A stretch of DNA of 64,000 nt, from positions 992,001 to 1,056,000 of the forward strand of contig OZ241998.1 of the NCBI GenBank assembly GCA_965204655.1, in the 5' to 3' direction. The translations under genes were made by a program, and so were the position numbers. The DNA is from CATQHL01 sp965204655 (GTDB taxonomy: Bacteria; Actinomycetota; Acidimicrobiia; Acidimicrobiales; CATQHL01). The first letter of the stretch is position 1; each line of letters begins with the position of its first letter. Below the pieces are notes generated by a model. That model ran no database searches, was not told where the DNA came from, and saw nothing but the letters and a program-made list of their open reading frames with translations. Below, piece after piece: positions 42,851 through 53,049 of this stretch.

Positions 42851-44371
42851 TTAGCGCCATCTGCCCATTTCTTCACGTTCCATGCGCTCGCGGAAACGCT
42901 CAAATGCTTCCTCATCAACAGTGCATTCCGATTCTAGGCCAGTTGCCCCGACTTCGCGGATGTCCGCCTTATAAAAAAGAGGACAGGAAGTAATGCTGGC
43001 AAAATTCTCTAACTTATCCTCAAACTCATTGTTGCAGATTACCCCGACCCAACCGCCTGTCCTCTCCGGCACTTCCCAGGGCGGGCAGGCGCTCTCCCTC
43101 GGGCGTTCTTTGCACTCAGCGTTGAGAAGCCCTCTGACTTCATCATCTCGCAATACATCCATCGCGTTCAAATATCTCGCGTTATCCTCAGAACGGTAAT
43201 CAAGTTCTAACTCTTCCGGCCAGATCTGGACGATCTCTTCTTCTGTTAAGTCTCTAAGGCGGCGGTAAGCGGAGAGTTCCTCCACCGTGGGGCGGACACG
43301 GCGGACAGGCAAAGCCAACAACTCGTCATAAACACTGTACACCGCCTCCGCCGCAGGGCGCAGCACCGACGGCAACCCCCGGGCGAACACCACGCTCCTG
43401 ACCTCCGGGGCTGTCGCAGCTAAGAGAACACGCCTTAACACACGATCCGCGTCCAGCGGCGGGGTTTCCCACTCTAACTCGATCCCCCGCTCCTCAGCCT
43501 CCCGCTCCAAATGCCACACCTCCAAATTACGGGACCACCAAGGACGAAACACGCCCCTAACCCCGGTTTCCACCGAACCTTCGATGAATCTGACATTCAA
43601 GACAGCCCAACAAAACGCCCCCACAGGCGTGGAAAGATCATTATCCTCCCACAACCGGTTCAAGTTCTCCGCCTGCGCACGCTTGTAAAAAGCCAAAGCC
43701 TTGACATCCTCATCCGAATACTCATCAGCGAACCGCCCATCAACATCCCAAACCTCAGTATACCGAGGCCCAGCCATCCGTTCCCCGCTCTCATTAGCGT
43801 ACTCGGCCAACTCCTCCTCACTGTAAACATCCGCCGCCAACGCCAACTCCTCCCCGCTCCTCCGCTCAGCTAACCTACCCAACCCCTCCTCAGTGAGGAA
43901 CCCATTCTCCCCAGCCAACCTGCCCAACAACACCCCACTATCCACCCCCACCGACTCAGACTCACCCAGCGACTCAGCCTTTTCCAACACAGCCGCAAAC
44001 TTGTCCTCCCCTAACACCCGCCTCAACCTCTCCAACCCTTCCTCGCTGACATTAACTTCAACGGGAACAACCCCGCCAGGCAGCTCAACTCCGCTGGACG
44101 ACCACCCGCCGTCGTTCTCTTCCCCCACCTGAACAGCAACAGTAGTAGTAACCTCCTCAACTACGGTAGTACTAACACCACCCGGCGGAGAAAAAGGAGG
44201 AGAATCCGAAGAGGAAGGCACCGAACCGGCGCCAGCGCCACCACTACCATCAACGGGAGGGGCGCTCCCGCCCGACTCCTCCGAGGCAGCGGACACGCAC
44301 CCAGCAGCCAGCAAAACTACGAGCACCACGCACGCCCACCAAACTCCCCTGACACTCTTATTGTTCAACAT
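42851..44371 (-). CDS. Array lipoprotein, family B (copy 7)
   Basis: 506 residues, the type member of the longer family. Signal MLNNKSVRGVWWACVV ending LLAAGC; then a Ser/Gly/Thr spacer with an EEVTTTVAVQ segment. An extra domain missing from family A follows: VNVSEEGLERLRRVLGEDKFAAVLE and LAGENGFLTEEGLGRLAERRSGEELALAA. The C-terminal half is homologous to family A (EYSDEDVKALAFYKRAQAE, NDLSTPVGAFCW, HLEREAEERGIELEWETPP, LTEEEIVQIWPEELELDY) and ends with a second Cys-containing segment absent in A. The SEEG and LTEEG repeats look like short helical modules. Confidence 0.85.
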   Translation of the reverse strand: MLNNKSVRGVWWACVVLVVLLAAGCVSAASEESGGSAPPVDGSGGAGAGSVPSSSDSPPFSPPGGVSTTVVEEVTTTVAVQVGEENDGGWSSSGVELPGGVVPVEVNVSEEGLERLRRVLGEDKFAAVLEKAESLGESESVGVDSGVLLGRLAGENGFLTEEGLGRLAERRSGEELALAADVYSEEELAEYANESGERMAGPRYTEVWDVDGRFADEYSDEDVKALAFYKRAQAENLNRLWEDNDLSTPVGAFCWAVLNVRFIEGSVETGVRGVFRPWWSRNLEVWHLEREAEERGIELEWETPPLDADRVLRRVLLAATAPEVRSVVFARGLPSVLRPAAEAVYSVYDELLALPVRRVRPTVEELSAYRRLRDLTEEEIVQIWPEELELDYRSEDNARYLNAMDVLRDDEVRGLLNAECKERPRESACPPWEVPERTGGWVGVICNNEFEDKLENFASITSCPLFYKADIREVGATGLESECTVDEEAFERFRERMEREEMGRWR

Positions 44372-44404
44372 GAACTCCTCCTCGCTCTGTTCGATCAACT
44401 ACTC

Positions 44405-44800
44405 TCACCGACCAGCAGCCGCCGGATCCACAGGCTCAATACGCCACCTTTGCAAACCTTGCAAAACACCCCCGCAACCCGAAGCGCTAGAGACACTGAC
44501 TATGTACACTCCATCGGCTGCTGTCTCAGCATCATCCGCGCCAGCCTTAGCCTCGGGCTGCCAACAAGCACCCCAGGATGAGCGGATCCCATACTCATCA
44601 ACAGCAGACGTGTTCACAAGCTTGAACACACGCGAACTCAAACGAACACCCATACAGGTCCCCTCGCGAACCTCACTACGCGAAACACTGCCAACATACA
44701 AGCACTTGCCGCCCGCTGCGTCGGTTTCGCTCTTCTGCCAGGTCTCCTTATAAGACGGGTTCACGTTCGCCAGTATAACAAAAAACAGCCTGGCCCAGAA
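44405..44800 (-). pseudogene. Lectin-tail relic 4
   Basis: About 120 codons of the lectin domain (KCLYVGSVSR, SRVFKLVNTSAVDEYG, CWQPEAKAGADDAETAADG, VDPAAAGR). It begins at the conserved breakpoint word after the family A copy 6 and ends 34 bases before the copy 7 start. The upstream half of the lectin, with its QWF motif, is missing. Could be translated as a short orphan polypeptide but has no own start signal. Confidence 0.75.
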
Positions 44801-44879
44801 TCAATCATCCGAACCGCTACTCTCTTCAGAGGCGCAGCCGCCGAACGGGCACTCAGGCTCCTCCCCTCAGGTTCGGCAA

Positions 44880-46020
44880 TCAGTAGGTACAATCATATCT
44901 CGGTAAGACATCCGCCACCCAAGCAGGGCAAGCGCCCGGATACCAGTCATATATTCGATGCTCGCAGCCAGCAGGCCACGAACCCTCATCGCCCTCCAAC
45001 CGCTCAAGCAATTCCCCGAAGTCTTCAACACTCTCATCAGTCAGTTCAATTTCGAACTCTTCCGGCCAAATCCGAGCGATCTCCTCCTCGGTAATCCCTT
45101 CAAGCCCGCGATAGGGCGAACCGCTATTACCTGAAGTAAGCTTCTCAAGGGTCGGGCGGACACGAACAACAGGCAACTCCCAAAGATCTTCAATCCAAAC
45201 ATACCACTCCTCAGCCAACGGGCGCAGCGATGGCGGCAAATCCGGACCAAACACCACTCCCCTCAGTTCGCGGGCTTTCAGCAACACACGCCTCAACGTA
45301 AGAATATCATCCACCGGCCCGCCCTCCCAAAACAACTCAAGCCCCCGATCCTCAACCTCCCGCTCCAAATGCCACACCCTTCAAATTACCACCAGCACCG
45401 TAAAAGTAAGACGGCAAAAATTGCCCAAACCACACAATTGGCGCTATCAGAGACGCATTCATAATAATCCAGCACAATGCCCCCAACGATGTAGAAAGAT
45501 CATTCAAATCAAAACCCCACGGATCGTCTCTCAACAACGCACGATGATAAAACGCTAAAGCAAGAACCTCCTCATCAGAATAATCACTAAAATCATCAGG
45601 CCTACCATACACCAGAGCATCCCTAAACTCCTCACTACCAAAAATAGAATCACTACCAAAAATAGAATCACTACCAAAAATAGAAGCAACATCCAACATA
45701 GAAGCAACATCCAACATAGAAGCAACATCCAACAAGGTCGAAGAAGTCGACGAAACCGAAGAAGCATCCCCACCACCAACAGAACCACCCTCAGCACCAT
45801 CAACAGAACCACTCCCAGCAGTAGAACCACCAGGATCTACACCACCAGGCTCGCCGTCAAGCAGAGAAGGCGACACAGGCGCTGCCCGCCCCTCAGCACC
45901 CGAAGCGGGAACGCCCCCGCCCGACTCCTCCGACGCAGCGGACACGCACCCAGCAGCCAGCAAAGCTGCTAACGCTGTGTATGCCCACCAAGTTCCTCTG
46001 ACACGATTACTGCTCAACAT
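44880..46020 (-). pseudogene. Array lipoprotein, family A (copy 6), frameshifted
   Basis: Signal and spacer as in other A genes, but one extra T in the CCCTTCAAATT stretch near 45380 (others read CCCTCAAATT) shifts the frame. The first part ends as YGAGGNLKGVAFGAGG at 45352; the rest (HLEREVEDRGLELFWEGGP to CPAWVADVLPRYDCTY, ending 44880) is intact in another frame. The spacer contains expanded short repeats. A sequencing error would restore a normal ~380-residue protein, so the status as pseudogene needs confirmation. Confidence 0.75.
45635..45740. repeat. 18-bp tandem repeats in lipoprotein copy 6 spacer
   Basis: Three units of ACTACCAAAAATAGAATC-type followed by three units of ATCCAACATAGAAGCA-type, 18 bases each. 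They encode IFGSDS and MLDVAS peptides repeated in the spacer between lipid anchor and conserved domain. Other A genes carry one or two units, so the spacer length varies by whole units. Confidence 0.85.
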
Positions 46021-46045
46021 GAACTCCTCCTTGCTCTCTGTTCGA

Positions 46046-46660
46046 TCAACTACTCTTACCAACTATAACATTCGGATCTACAGGCTCAATACGCCATCTC
46101 TGCAGAACATCCCCGCAACCCGAAGCGTTAGAGACGCTGATTATGGACACTCCATCGGCTGCAGTCTCAGCGTCATCCGCTCCAGCCTCGGCCTCGGGCT
46201 GCCAACAAGCATCCCAGACTGAGCGGATCCCCTACTCATCGGCAACAGACGTGTTTACAAGCTTGAACACACGCGAACTCGAACGAGCGCCGCTTACCAT
46301 GCAGCTCCCCTCGCGAACCTTAGTATGCGTAACTCTGCTAACATACAAGCACCTGCTGGCCGCAACTTCGGTTTCTTGACTGTTTAAACTCTTCTTCCAA
46401 GAGTCCTTTTCAGCCGGGTTGACGTTAGCAGGTATAACATAAAAATAGCCCGCCTCGGTAGGGCCGGACGCCGCGTTACTGAAAGGTTCGGCCTGCAGCA
46501 CGTGGAACCACTGATCCTCATCATATTGAAAGTCGTGTTCAACGGCGGGATTCTCTGCCGTTGAAGGAAAGCGGGGAGTCCAACTCAACGCTAAAGGAAC
46601 CCATTTTCTCCAGCCAACCTGCCCAACAGCACCCCGATGTCCACTCCATAAACTCCTCAA
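46046..46660 (-). pseudogene. Lectin-tail relic 3, nonsense mutation
   Basis: Lectin sequence with QWFHVLQAEPFSNAASG, AGYFYVIPANVNPAEKDSW and KVREGSCMVSGARSSSR is in frame from about 46500, then a T-to-G change turns the Tyr codon of DEYG into TAG (stop at 46232). The downstream remainder of the lectin continues to 46046 in the original frame. The left part (46585-46690) contains a stray piece of a family B gene (the LAGENGFL region), so this is a recombination product. Confidence 0.8.
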
Positions 46661-46668
46661 GCAGCGAC

Positions 46669-48243
46669 TCAGCGTGTTCCAAACCGCTCAGCATTCTCCA
46701 ACTCCTCAGCACGCTCCATGTGCTCGCGGATACGCTCTGCTGCTTCTTCATCAATAGTGCATTCCGATTCTAGGGCATCGCTCCCGACTTCGCGGGTGTC
46801 TGCCTTATAGAACAGAGGGCAGGATTCAAAGGGGCCAAACTCATGTATAGCCTTCATCGTATCGTTGCACCCTATACTGAGACTGAAAACGGCTGTTTCC
46901 GGTACTTCCCAGGGCGGGCAGGCGCTCTCCCACGGGCGTTCTTTGCACTCCGCGTTGAGAACCTCTCTGACTTCGTCGTCTCGCAACATCCCCATCGCGT
47001 TCCAGTATTTCGCGTTGTCTTCCGCACGGTAATCTATTTCGACCTCTTCCGGCCAGATCTCAGCGATCTCTTCTTCTGTGAGGTCTCTAAGGCGGCGATA
47101 AGCGGAGAGTTCCTCAACCTTGGGGCGTACACGGCGGACAGGCAAAGCCAACAACTCGTCGTAAACACTGTACAACGCCTCCGCCGCAGGGCGCAGCACC
47201 GACGGCAACCCCGGGGCGAACACCACGCTTCTAACCTCCGGAGCGGTCGCCTCTAAGAGAACACGCCTCAACACACGATTCGCGTTCAGCGGCGGGGTTT
47301 CCCATTCTAACTCGATCCCCCTCTCCTCAGCCTCCCGCTCCAAATGCCACACCCTCAAATTACGGGACACCCAAGGGCGGAACCCGCCCCCAACTCCAGT
47401 CCCAAACCCAGTTCCCGTCCACCCCTCAATGTATCTGACACGCAAGACAGCCCAACAAAACGCCCCCACAGGCGTAGAAAGATCATTATCCCCCCACAAA
47501 CGGTTATCACGCTCCGCCTCAGCACGCTCGACAAAAGCTAAACCCTTAACATCCTCATCCGAATACTCATCAGCGAAACGCCCCTCAACATCCGCAACAT
47601 CAATATCCTCATGCCCAGCCATTCGTTCCTCGCCATCGTTAGCGTACTCAGCCAACACCTCCTCACTGTAAAAATGCGCCGCCCACGCCAACTCCTCCCC
47701 GCTTCTCCGCTCCGCTAACTTACCCAACCCCTCCTCAGTAAGGAACCCATTTTCCCCAGCCAACCTGCCCAACCACACCCCGCTGTCCATCCCATAAAGC
47801 TCAGCCAACGGCCCAGGCTCAGCCAGCCACTCAACTTCTTCCAACATGGCCACAAACTTGGCCTCCCCTAACACTCTCCTCAACCTCTCCAACCCCTCCT
47901 CACTAACCCTAACCTCAACAGAAACAACCCCTCCACCCGGCTCAAGCACCTCCCCTCCGCTAGACGCCTCTCCTCCGACGCCGATTCCCTCCCCCACATG
48001 AACAGCAGCAGTCTCCTCAACACCTGTAGTAGTAACACCGCCCGGCGGAGGAGAAGAAGAATCCACTACACTCGAAGAGGAAGACGCCGAACTAGAACCA
48101 GCACCACCACCCCCTCTACCATCCGAAACAGGGGAGTTTCCGCCCGATTCTTCTGACGCAGCGGACACACATCCAGCAGCCAGCAAACCTGCTAGCGCTG
48201 CGCACGCCCACCAAACTCCCCTGACACAATTACTGCTCAACAT
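46669..48243 (-). CDS. Array lipoprotein, family B (copy 5)
   Basis: 524 residues, intact. It differs from copy 7 by a longer Ser-rich spacer (SSSASSSSSVVDSSSPPPGG), by a WLAEPGPLAELYGMD insert in the extra B domain, and by an unrelated-looking last 15 residues (ELENAERFGTR). The conserved half contains EYSDEDVKGLAFVERAEAERDNRLWGD and LTEEEIAEIWPEEVEIDYRAED. Substitutions are clustered in loop-like places, while cysteines of the C-terminal part (NAECKERP, ACPPWEVPE, GCND, SCPLFYK) are kept. Confidence 0.85.
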   Translation of the reverse strand: MLSSNCVRGVWWACAALAGLLAAGCVSAASEESGGNSPVSDGRGGGGAGSSSASSSSSVVDSSSPPPGGVTTTGVEETAAVHVGEGIGVGGEASSGGEVLEPGGGVVSVEVRVSEEGLERLRRVLGEAKFVAMLEEVEWLAEPGPLAELYGMDSGVWLGRLAGENGFLTEEGLGKLAERRSGEELAWAAHFYSEEVLAEYANDGEERMAGHEDIDVADVEGRFADEYSDEDVKGLAFVERAEAERDNRLWGDNDLSTPVGAFCWAVLRVRYIEGWTGTGFGTGVGGGFRPWVSRNLRVWHLEREAEERGIELEWETPPLNANRVLRRVLLEATAPEVRSVVFAPGLPSVLRPAAEALYSVYDELLALPVRRVRPKVEELSAYRRLRDLTEEEIAEIWPEEVEIDYRAEDNAKYWNAMGMLRDDEVREVLNAECKERPWESACPPWEVPETAVFSLSIGCNDTMKAIHEFGPFESCPLFYKADTREVGSDALESECTIDEEAAERIREHMERAEELENAERFGTR

Positions 48244-48270
48244 AAACTCCTCCTTGCTCTCTCTGTTCGA

Positions 48271-48663
48271 TCAACTACTCTTACCAACTATAACATTCGG
48301 ATCCACAGGCTCAATACGCCACCCTTGCAAAACAGCGCCGCAACCCGAAGCGTTAGAAACGCTGATTATGTACACTCCATCGGCTGCAGTCGCAGCGTCG
48401 TCCTCTCCAGCCTTAGGCTGCCAACAAGCATCCCAGACTGAGCGGATCCCGTACTCATCGGCAACAGATGTGTTCACAAGCTGGAACACACGCGATCTCG
48501 AACGAGCGCCGCTTACCATGCAGCTCCCCTCGCGAACCTTAGTACGCGAAACGCTGCTAACATACAAGCACCTGCCACCCGCTACGTCGGGTTCGCTTTT
48601 CTGCCAGGTTTCCTTATAAGACGGGTTCACGTTCGCCAGCATAACATAAAATAGCCTGGCCAA
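48271..48663 (-). pseudogene. Lectin-tail relic 2
   Basis: 130 codons of the lectin end (KCLYV-type CLYVSSVSRTKVREGSCMV, SRVFQLVNTSVADEYG, GAVLQGWRIEPVDP), opening with a Met that is not the original start. The 5' edge is the conserved breakpoint word after copy 4. The frame is intact to the normal VGKSS end. Confidence 0.78.
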
Positions 48664-48746
48664 GAATCAATCATCCGAACCGCTACCCTCTTCAGAGGCG
48701 CAGCCGCCGAACGGGCACTCAGGCTACATCTCCTCAGGTTCGGCAA

Positions 48747-49808
48747 TCAGTCGGTGCACTCAGTCGGTAAGACATCCGCCACCCAAGCAGGGCAAGCGCC
48801 CGCATACCAGTCATCTGCTCGATGCTCGCAGCCAGCAACCAACAAGCCCTCCACCTCCTCACCGTCAAACCGCTCAAGCAATTCATAGAAGTCTTTATAA
48901 CTCTCATCTGTCAGTTCAATTTCGAACTCTTCCGGCCAAATCCGAGCGATCTCTTCCTCCGTTATCCCTTCAAGCCCGCGATAGGGCGAACCGCTATTAC
49001 CTGAAGCAAGCTTCTCAAGGGTCGGGCGGACACGAACAACAGGCAACTCCCAAAGATCGTCAAACCAAACATACAATTCCTCAGCGAACGGGCGCAGCAA
49101 CGGCAACAGATCCGAACCAAACACCACTCCCCTCAGTTCGCGGGCTTTCAGCAACACATGCCTTAACGTAAGAATATTATCCACCGGCCCGCCTTCCCAA
49201 AACAACTCAAGCCCCCGATCTTCAACCTCACGCTCCAAATGCCACACCCTCAAATTACCACCAGCACCGTAAAGGGGAGACAGCACAAATTGCCCAACCC
49301 TCACCAATGGCACCATCACAGACGCATTAAAACGAATCCAGCACAATGCCCCCAACGATGTAGAAAGATCATTCAAATCAAAACCCCACGGATCGTCTCT
49401 CAACAACGCACGATGATGAAACGCCAAAGCAAGAATCGTCTCATCAGAATAACCACTAAAATCAGGCCTACCATAGGCCAGAGCATCCCTAAACTCCTCA
49501 CTACCAAAAGTAGAAGCAGCATCCAACCTAGAAGCAGCATCCAACAAGGTCGAAGGAGTCGACGAAACCGAAGAAACATCCCCACCACCAACAGAACCAC
49601 CCCCAGCAGTAGAACCACCAGGATCTACACCACCAGCCTCGCCGTCAACCAGAGAAGGCAACACAGGCGCTGCCCGCCCCTCAGCACCCGAAGGGGGAAC
49701 GCCCCCGCCCGACTCCTCCGACGCAGCAGACACACACCCAGCAGCCAGCAACACAACAGCCGCTGCGCACGCCCACCAAACTCCCCTGACACGCTTACTG
49801 CTTAACAT
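48747..49808 (-). CDS. Array lipoprotein, family A (copy 4)
   Basis: 353 residues, intact, starting MLSSKRVRGVWWACAA. Its C-terminus is shorter than copies 1 and 8, ending WVADVLPTECTD, with the old tail now non-coding downstream. The conserved domain is close to copy 2 (ARELRGVVFGSDLLPLLRPFAEELYVWFDD) and differs from copies 1 and 8 at many of the same positions, which suggests copies 2 and 4 share a recent origin. Confidence 0.85.
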   Translation of the reverse strand: MLSSKRVRGVWWACAAAVVLLAAGCVSAASEESGGGVPPSGAEGRAAPVLPSLVDGEAGGVDPGGSTAGGGSVGGGDVSSVSSTPSTLLDAASRLDAASTFGSEEFRDALAYGRPDFSGYSDETILALAFHHRALLRDDPWGFDLNDLSTSLGALCWIRFNASVMVPLVRVGQFVLSPLYGAGGNLRVWHLEREVEDRGLELFWEGGPVDNILTLRHVLLKARELRGVVFGSDLLPLLRPFAEELYVWFDDLWELPVVRVRPTLEKLASGNSGSPYRGLEGITEEEIARIWPEEFEIELTDESYKDFYELLERFDGEEVEGLLVAGCEHRADDWYAGACPAWVADVLPTECTD

Positions 49809-49835
49809 GAACTCCTCCTTGCTCTCTCTGTTCGA

Positions 49836-50360
49836 TCAACTACTCTTACCAACTATAACATTCGAATCTACAGGCTCAATACGCCATCTCTGCAAAACAG
49901 CGCCGCAACCTGAAGCGTTAGAGACGCTGATTATGGGCACTCCGTCGGCTGCTGTCTCAGCGTCGTCCTCTCCAGCCTTAGGCTGCCAACAAGCATCCAG
50001 ACTGAGCGGATCCCGTACTCATCGGCAACAGACGTGTTCACAAACTGGAACACCCGCGACCTCAAACGAACGCCTCTCACCATACAAGTCACCTCGCGAA
50101 CCTTAGTACGCGAAACGCTGGTGACATACAAGCATCTGCCGCCCGCTGCGTCGGTTTCGCTCTTTACCAGGTTTCCTTTTTAGCCGGGTTGACGTTAGCC
50201 GGAATAACATAGAAATAGCCTGCCTTGGTGGGGCCGCCCGCTGCGTTGGTGAAAGGTTCGGCCTGCAATATGTGTAATCACTGATCCTCATCATACCGAA
50301 TCTCGTAATCAACGACGGGGATCCCCTGCCGTTGGGGGGAAGGCGGAGAGTACAAGTCAA
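49836..50360 (-). pseudogene. Lectin-tail relic 1, multiply broken
   Basis: Lectin sequence starting directly after copy 3. The Trp of the QW motif is a TGA stop (CAGTGATTAC where other copies have CAGTGGTTCC), and at least one frameshift follows, since the later part (TSVADEYGIRSVWMLVGSL) is in another frame. The end GKSS region is preserved. Clearly not a functional lectin. Confidence 0.8.
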
Positions 50361-50362
50361 CG

Positions 50363-51910
50363 CTACCTGTCCATTTCTTCACGCTCCATAACCTCGTCCA
50401 TAACCTCGTCCATAACCTCGTTGAAACGCTCTGCTGCTTCCTCATTGATAGTGCATTCCCCAGATTCGAGGTCCACGATGAGGTCCGCCTCCGCATTATT
50501 CCTGCCCTTAAAGAAAAGAGGGCAGGAATAAAGGGGGCCGATGTCCTCTAACAGATCCTTAAAATCGTTGCACTCCGCATTGAGCAGAACGGCTGTCTCC
50601 GGCGCTTCCCAGGGCGGGCAGGCGCTCTCCTCTGGGCGTTCTTTGCACTCAGCGTTGAGAACGCCTCTGACTTCGTCGTCTCGCAACATACCCATCGCTT
50701 TATCGTATTCCGCCTTGTCATCGTCCCGGTAATCTAGTTCTAACTCGTCCGGCCAGATCTGAGCGATCTCTTCTTCTGCGAGGCCCCTAAGGCGGCGGTA
50801 AGCGGAGAGTTCCTCAACGGTGGGGCGGATGCGGCGGACAGGCAAAGCCAACAACTCGTCGTAAACACTGTACAACGCCTCCGCCGCAGGGCGCAGCACC
50901 GACGGCAACCCAGGGCCGAACACCACGCTCCTAACCTCCGGGGCGGTCACCTCTAAGAGGACACGCCTTAACACACGAGCATCCACCGGCGGGGTCTCCC
51001 ACTCTAACTCGATCCCCCGCTCCTCGGCCTCCCGCTCCAAATGCCACACAATCAAATTACGGGACCGCCAAGGGCGGAACCCGCTCCCAATCCCAGTGTC
51101 CGTCCAACCCTCTATGTGCCTGACACGCAAGACAGCCCAACAAAACGCCCCCACAGGCGTGGAAAGACTATTATCCTCCCACAACCGGTTACCAAGCTCC
51201 GCCTCAGCACGCTTATAAAAAGCCAAACCCTTGACATCCTCATCCGAATACTCATCAGCGAACCGCCCATCAACATCCCAAACATCAATACCCCAAACAT
51301 CAATAGCCCAAGGCTCAGCCATCTGTTCCTCGCTTTCGTTCGCGTACTCAGCCAACTCCTCCTCACTATAAATATCCGCCGCCCATACCAAATACTCCCC
51401 GCTTCTCCGCTCCGCTAACCTACCCAACCCCCCCTCAGTGAGGAACCCACTCTCCCCAGCCAACCTACCCAACAACACCCCACCGTCCACCCCCACCGAA
51501 TCAGGCTCATCCAGCCGCTCAGCCGCTTCCAACACGGACGCAAACTTGTCCTCCCCCAACACCCGCCTCAACCTCTCCAACCCCTCCTCGCTGACATTAA
51601 CTTCAACGGGAGCAACCCCTCCAAGCGGCTCAACCCCGCTAGACGACCCCCCGCCGCCGTTCTCTTCCCCCACCTGAACAACAGCAGTAGTAGCCTCCTC
51701 AACTACGGTAGTACCAACACCACCCGGCGGAGAAAAAGGAGGAAAATCCGAAGAAGAAGACACCGAACCAGAAACACCTCCACCACTACCATCAACGGGA
51801 GGGGCGCTACCGCCCGACTCCTCCGACGCAGCGGACACGCAACCAGCAGCCAGCAACACAGCAGCCGCTGCGAACGCCCACACGAATACGAACGAACAAG
51901 AATCAATCAT
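50363..51910 (-). CDS. Array lipoprotein, family B (copy 3), chimeric signal
   Basis: About 516 residues from ATG 51910. The usual MLSS...RGVWWAC start is missing; the signal peptide reads MIDSCSFVFVWAFAAAA then LLAAGC, made from the end of copy 2's tail fused to a B gene. The charge pattern of a signal peptide is poor (no N-terminal Lys/Arg). The frame is open to 51994, overlapping copy 2's stop, so coupled translation from there is an alternative. The C-terminal end has repeated EVMDEVMDEVM, an expanded 12-bp unit. The remaining conserved parts are intact. Confidence 0.75.
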   Translation of the reverse strand: MIDSCSFVFVWAFAAAAVLLAAGCVSAASEESGGSAPPVDGSGGGVSGSVSSSSDFPPFSPPGGVGTTVVEEATTAVVQVGEENGGGGSSSGVEPLGGVAPVEVNVSEEGLERLRRVLGEDKFASVLEAAERLDEPDSVGVDGGVLLGRLAGESGFLTEGGLGRLAERRSGEYLVWAADIYSEEELAEYANESEEQMAEPWAIDVWGIDVWDVDGRFADEYSDEDVKGLAFYKRAEAELGNRLWEDNSLSTPVGAFCWAVLRVRHIEGWTDTGIGSGFRPWRSRNLIVWHLEREAEERGIELEWETPPVDARVLRRVLLEVTAPEVRSVVFGPGLPSVLRPAAEALYSVYDELLALPVRRIRPTVEELSAYRRLRGLAEEEIAQIWPDELELDYRDDDKAEYDKAMGMLRDDEVRGVLNAECKERPEESACPPWEAPETAVLLNAECNDFKDLLEDIGPLYSCPLFFKGRNNAEADLIVDLESGECTINEEAAERFNEVMDEVMDEVMEREEMDR

Positions 51911-51981
51911 CCGAACCGCTACCCTCTTCAGAGGCGCAGCCGCCGAATAGGCACTCAGGCTACTCTCCTCAGGTTCGGCAA

Positions 51982-53022
51982 TCAGTAGGTGCAATCAGTC
52001 GGTAAGACATCCGCCACCCAAGCAGGGCAAGCGCCCGCATACCAGTCATCCATTCGATGCTCGCAGCCAGCAGTCAACAAACCCTCCACCTCCTCACCGT
52101 CAAACCGCTCAAACAATTCATAGAAGTCTTTATAACTCTCATCTGTCAGTTCAATTTCGAACTCTTCCGGCCAAATCCGAGCGATCTCTTCCTCGGTAAT
52201 TCCTTCAAGCCCGCGATAGGGCGAACCGCTATTACCTGAAGCAAGCTTCTCAAGGGTCGGGCGGACACGAACAACAGGCAACTCCCAAAGATCGTCAAAC
52301 CAAACATACAATTCCTCAGCGAACGGGCGCAGCGAGGGCAGCAAATCCGGGCCAAACACCACTCCTCTCAGTTCGCGGGCTTTCAGCAACACATGCCTTA
52401 ACGTAAGAATATTATCCACCGGCCCGCCTTCCCAAAACAACTCAAGCCCCCGATCTTCAACCTCACGCTCCAAATGCCACACCCTCAAATTACCACCAGC
52501 ACCGTAAATGGGAGACAGCACAAATTGCCCAACCCTCACAACTCCTGCCATCATAGACGCATTCCAAAGAATCCAGCACAATGCCCCCAACGATGTAGAA
52601 AGATCATTCAAATCAACACCCCACGGATCGTCTCTCAACAACGCACGATGATGAAACGCTAAAGCAACAATCGTCTCATCAGAATAACCACTAAAATCAG
52701 GCCTACCATAGGCCAGAGCATCCCTAAACTCCTCACTAAGAATAGAATCACCATCCAACAAAGTCGAAGAAGTCGACGAAACCGAAGAAACATCCCCACC
52801 ACCAACAGAACCACCCCCAGCAGTAGAACCACCAGGATCTACACCACCAGGCTCACCGTCAAGCAGAGAAGGCAACACAGGCGCTGCCCGCCCCTCAGCA
52901 TCCGAAGCGGGAACGCCCCCGCCCGACTCCTCCGACGCAGCAGACACGCACCCAGCAGCCAGCAAAGCTGCTAGCGCTGTGTATGCCCACCAAGTTCCTC
53001 TGACACGATTACTGCTTAACAT
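51982..53022 (-). CDS. Array lipoprotein, family A (copy 2)
   Basis: 346 residues, intact, the shortest family A member, with the spacer reduced (LLDGDSILSEEF). It ends WVADVLPTDCTY. It lies 28 bases after the 1048-residue lectin-ended protein with AAGGAGGAG before ATG, so the pair looks like a full cassette. Confidence 0.87.
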   Translation of the reverse strand: MLSSNRVRGTWWAYTALAALLAAGCVSAASEESGGGVPASDAEGRAAPVLPSLLDGEPGGVDPGGSTAGGGSVGGGDVSSVSSTSSTLLDGDSILSEEFRDALAYGRPDFSGYSDETIVALAFHHRALLRDDPWGVDLNDLSTSLGALCWILWNASMMAGVVRVGQFVLSPIYGAGGNLRVWHLEREVEDRGLELFWEGGPVDNILTLRHVLLKARELRGVVFGPDLLPSLRPFAEELYVWFDDLWELPVVRVRPTLEKLASGNSGSPYRGLEGITEEEIARIWPEEFEIELTDESYKDFYELFERFDGEEVEGLLTAGCEHRMDDWYAGACPAWVADVLPTDCTY

Positions 53023-53049
53023 GAACTCCTCCTTGCTCTCTCTGTTCGA

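Noticed and set aside
41039..53022. Insertion sequences as cause of the repeated blocks
   Set aside because: No transposase frame, terminal inverted repeats or target duplications seen; homologous recombination between cassettes explains the pattern.
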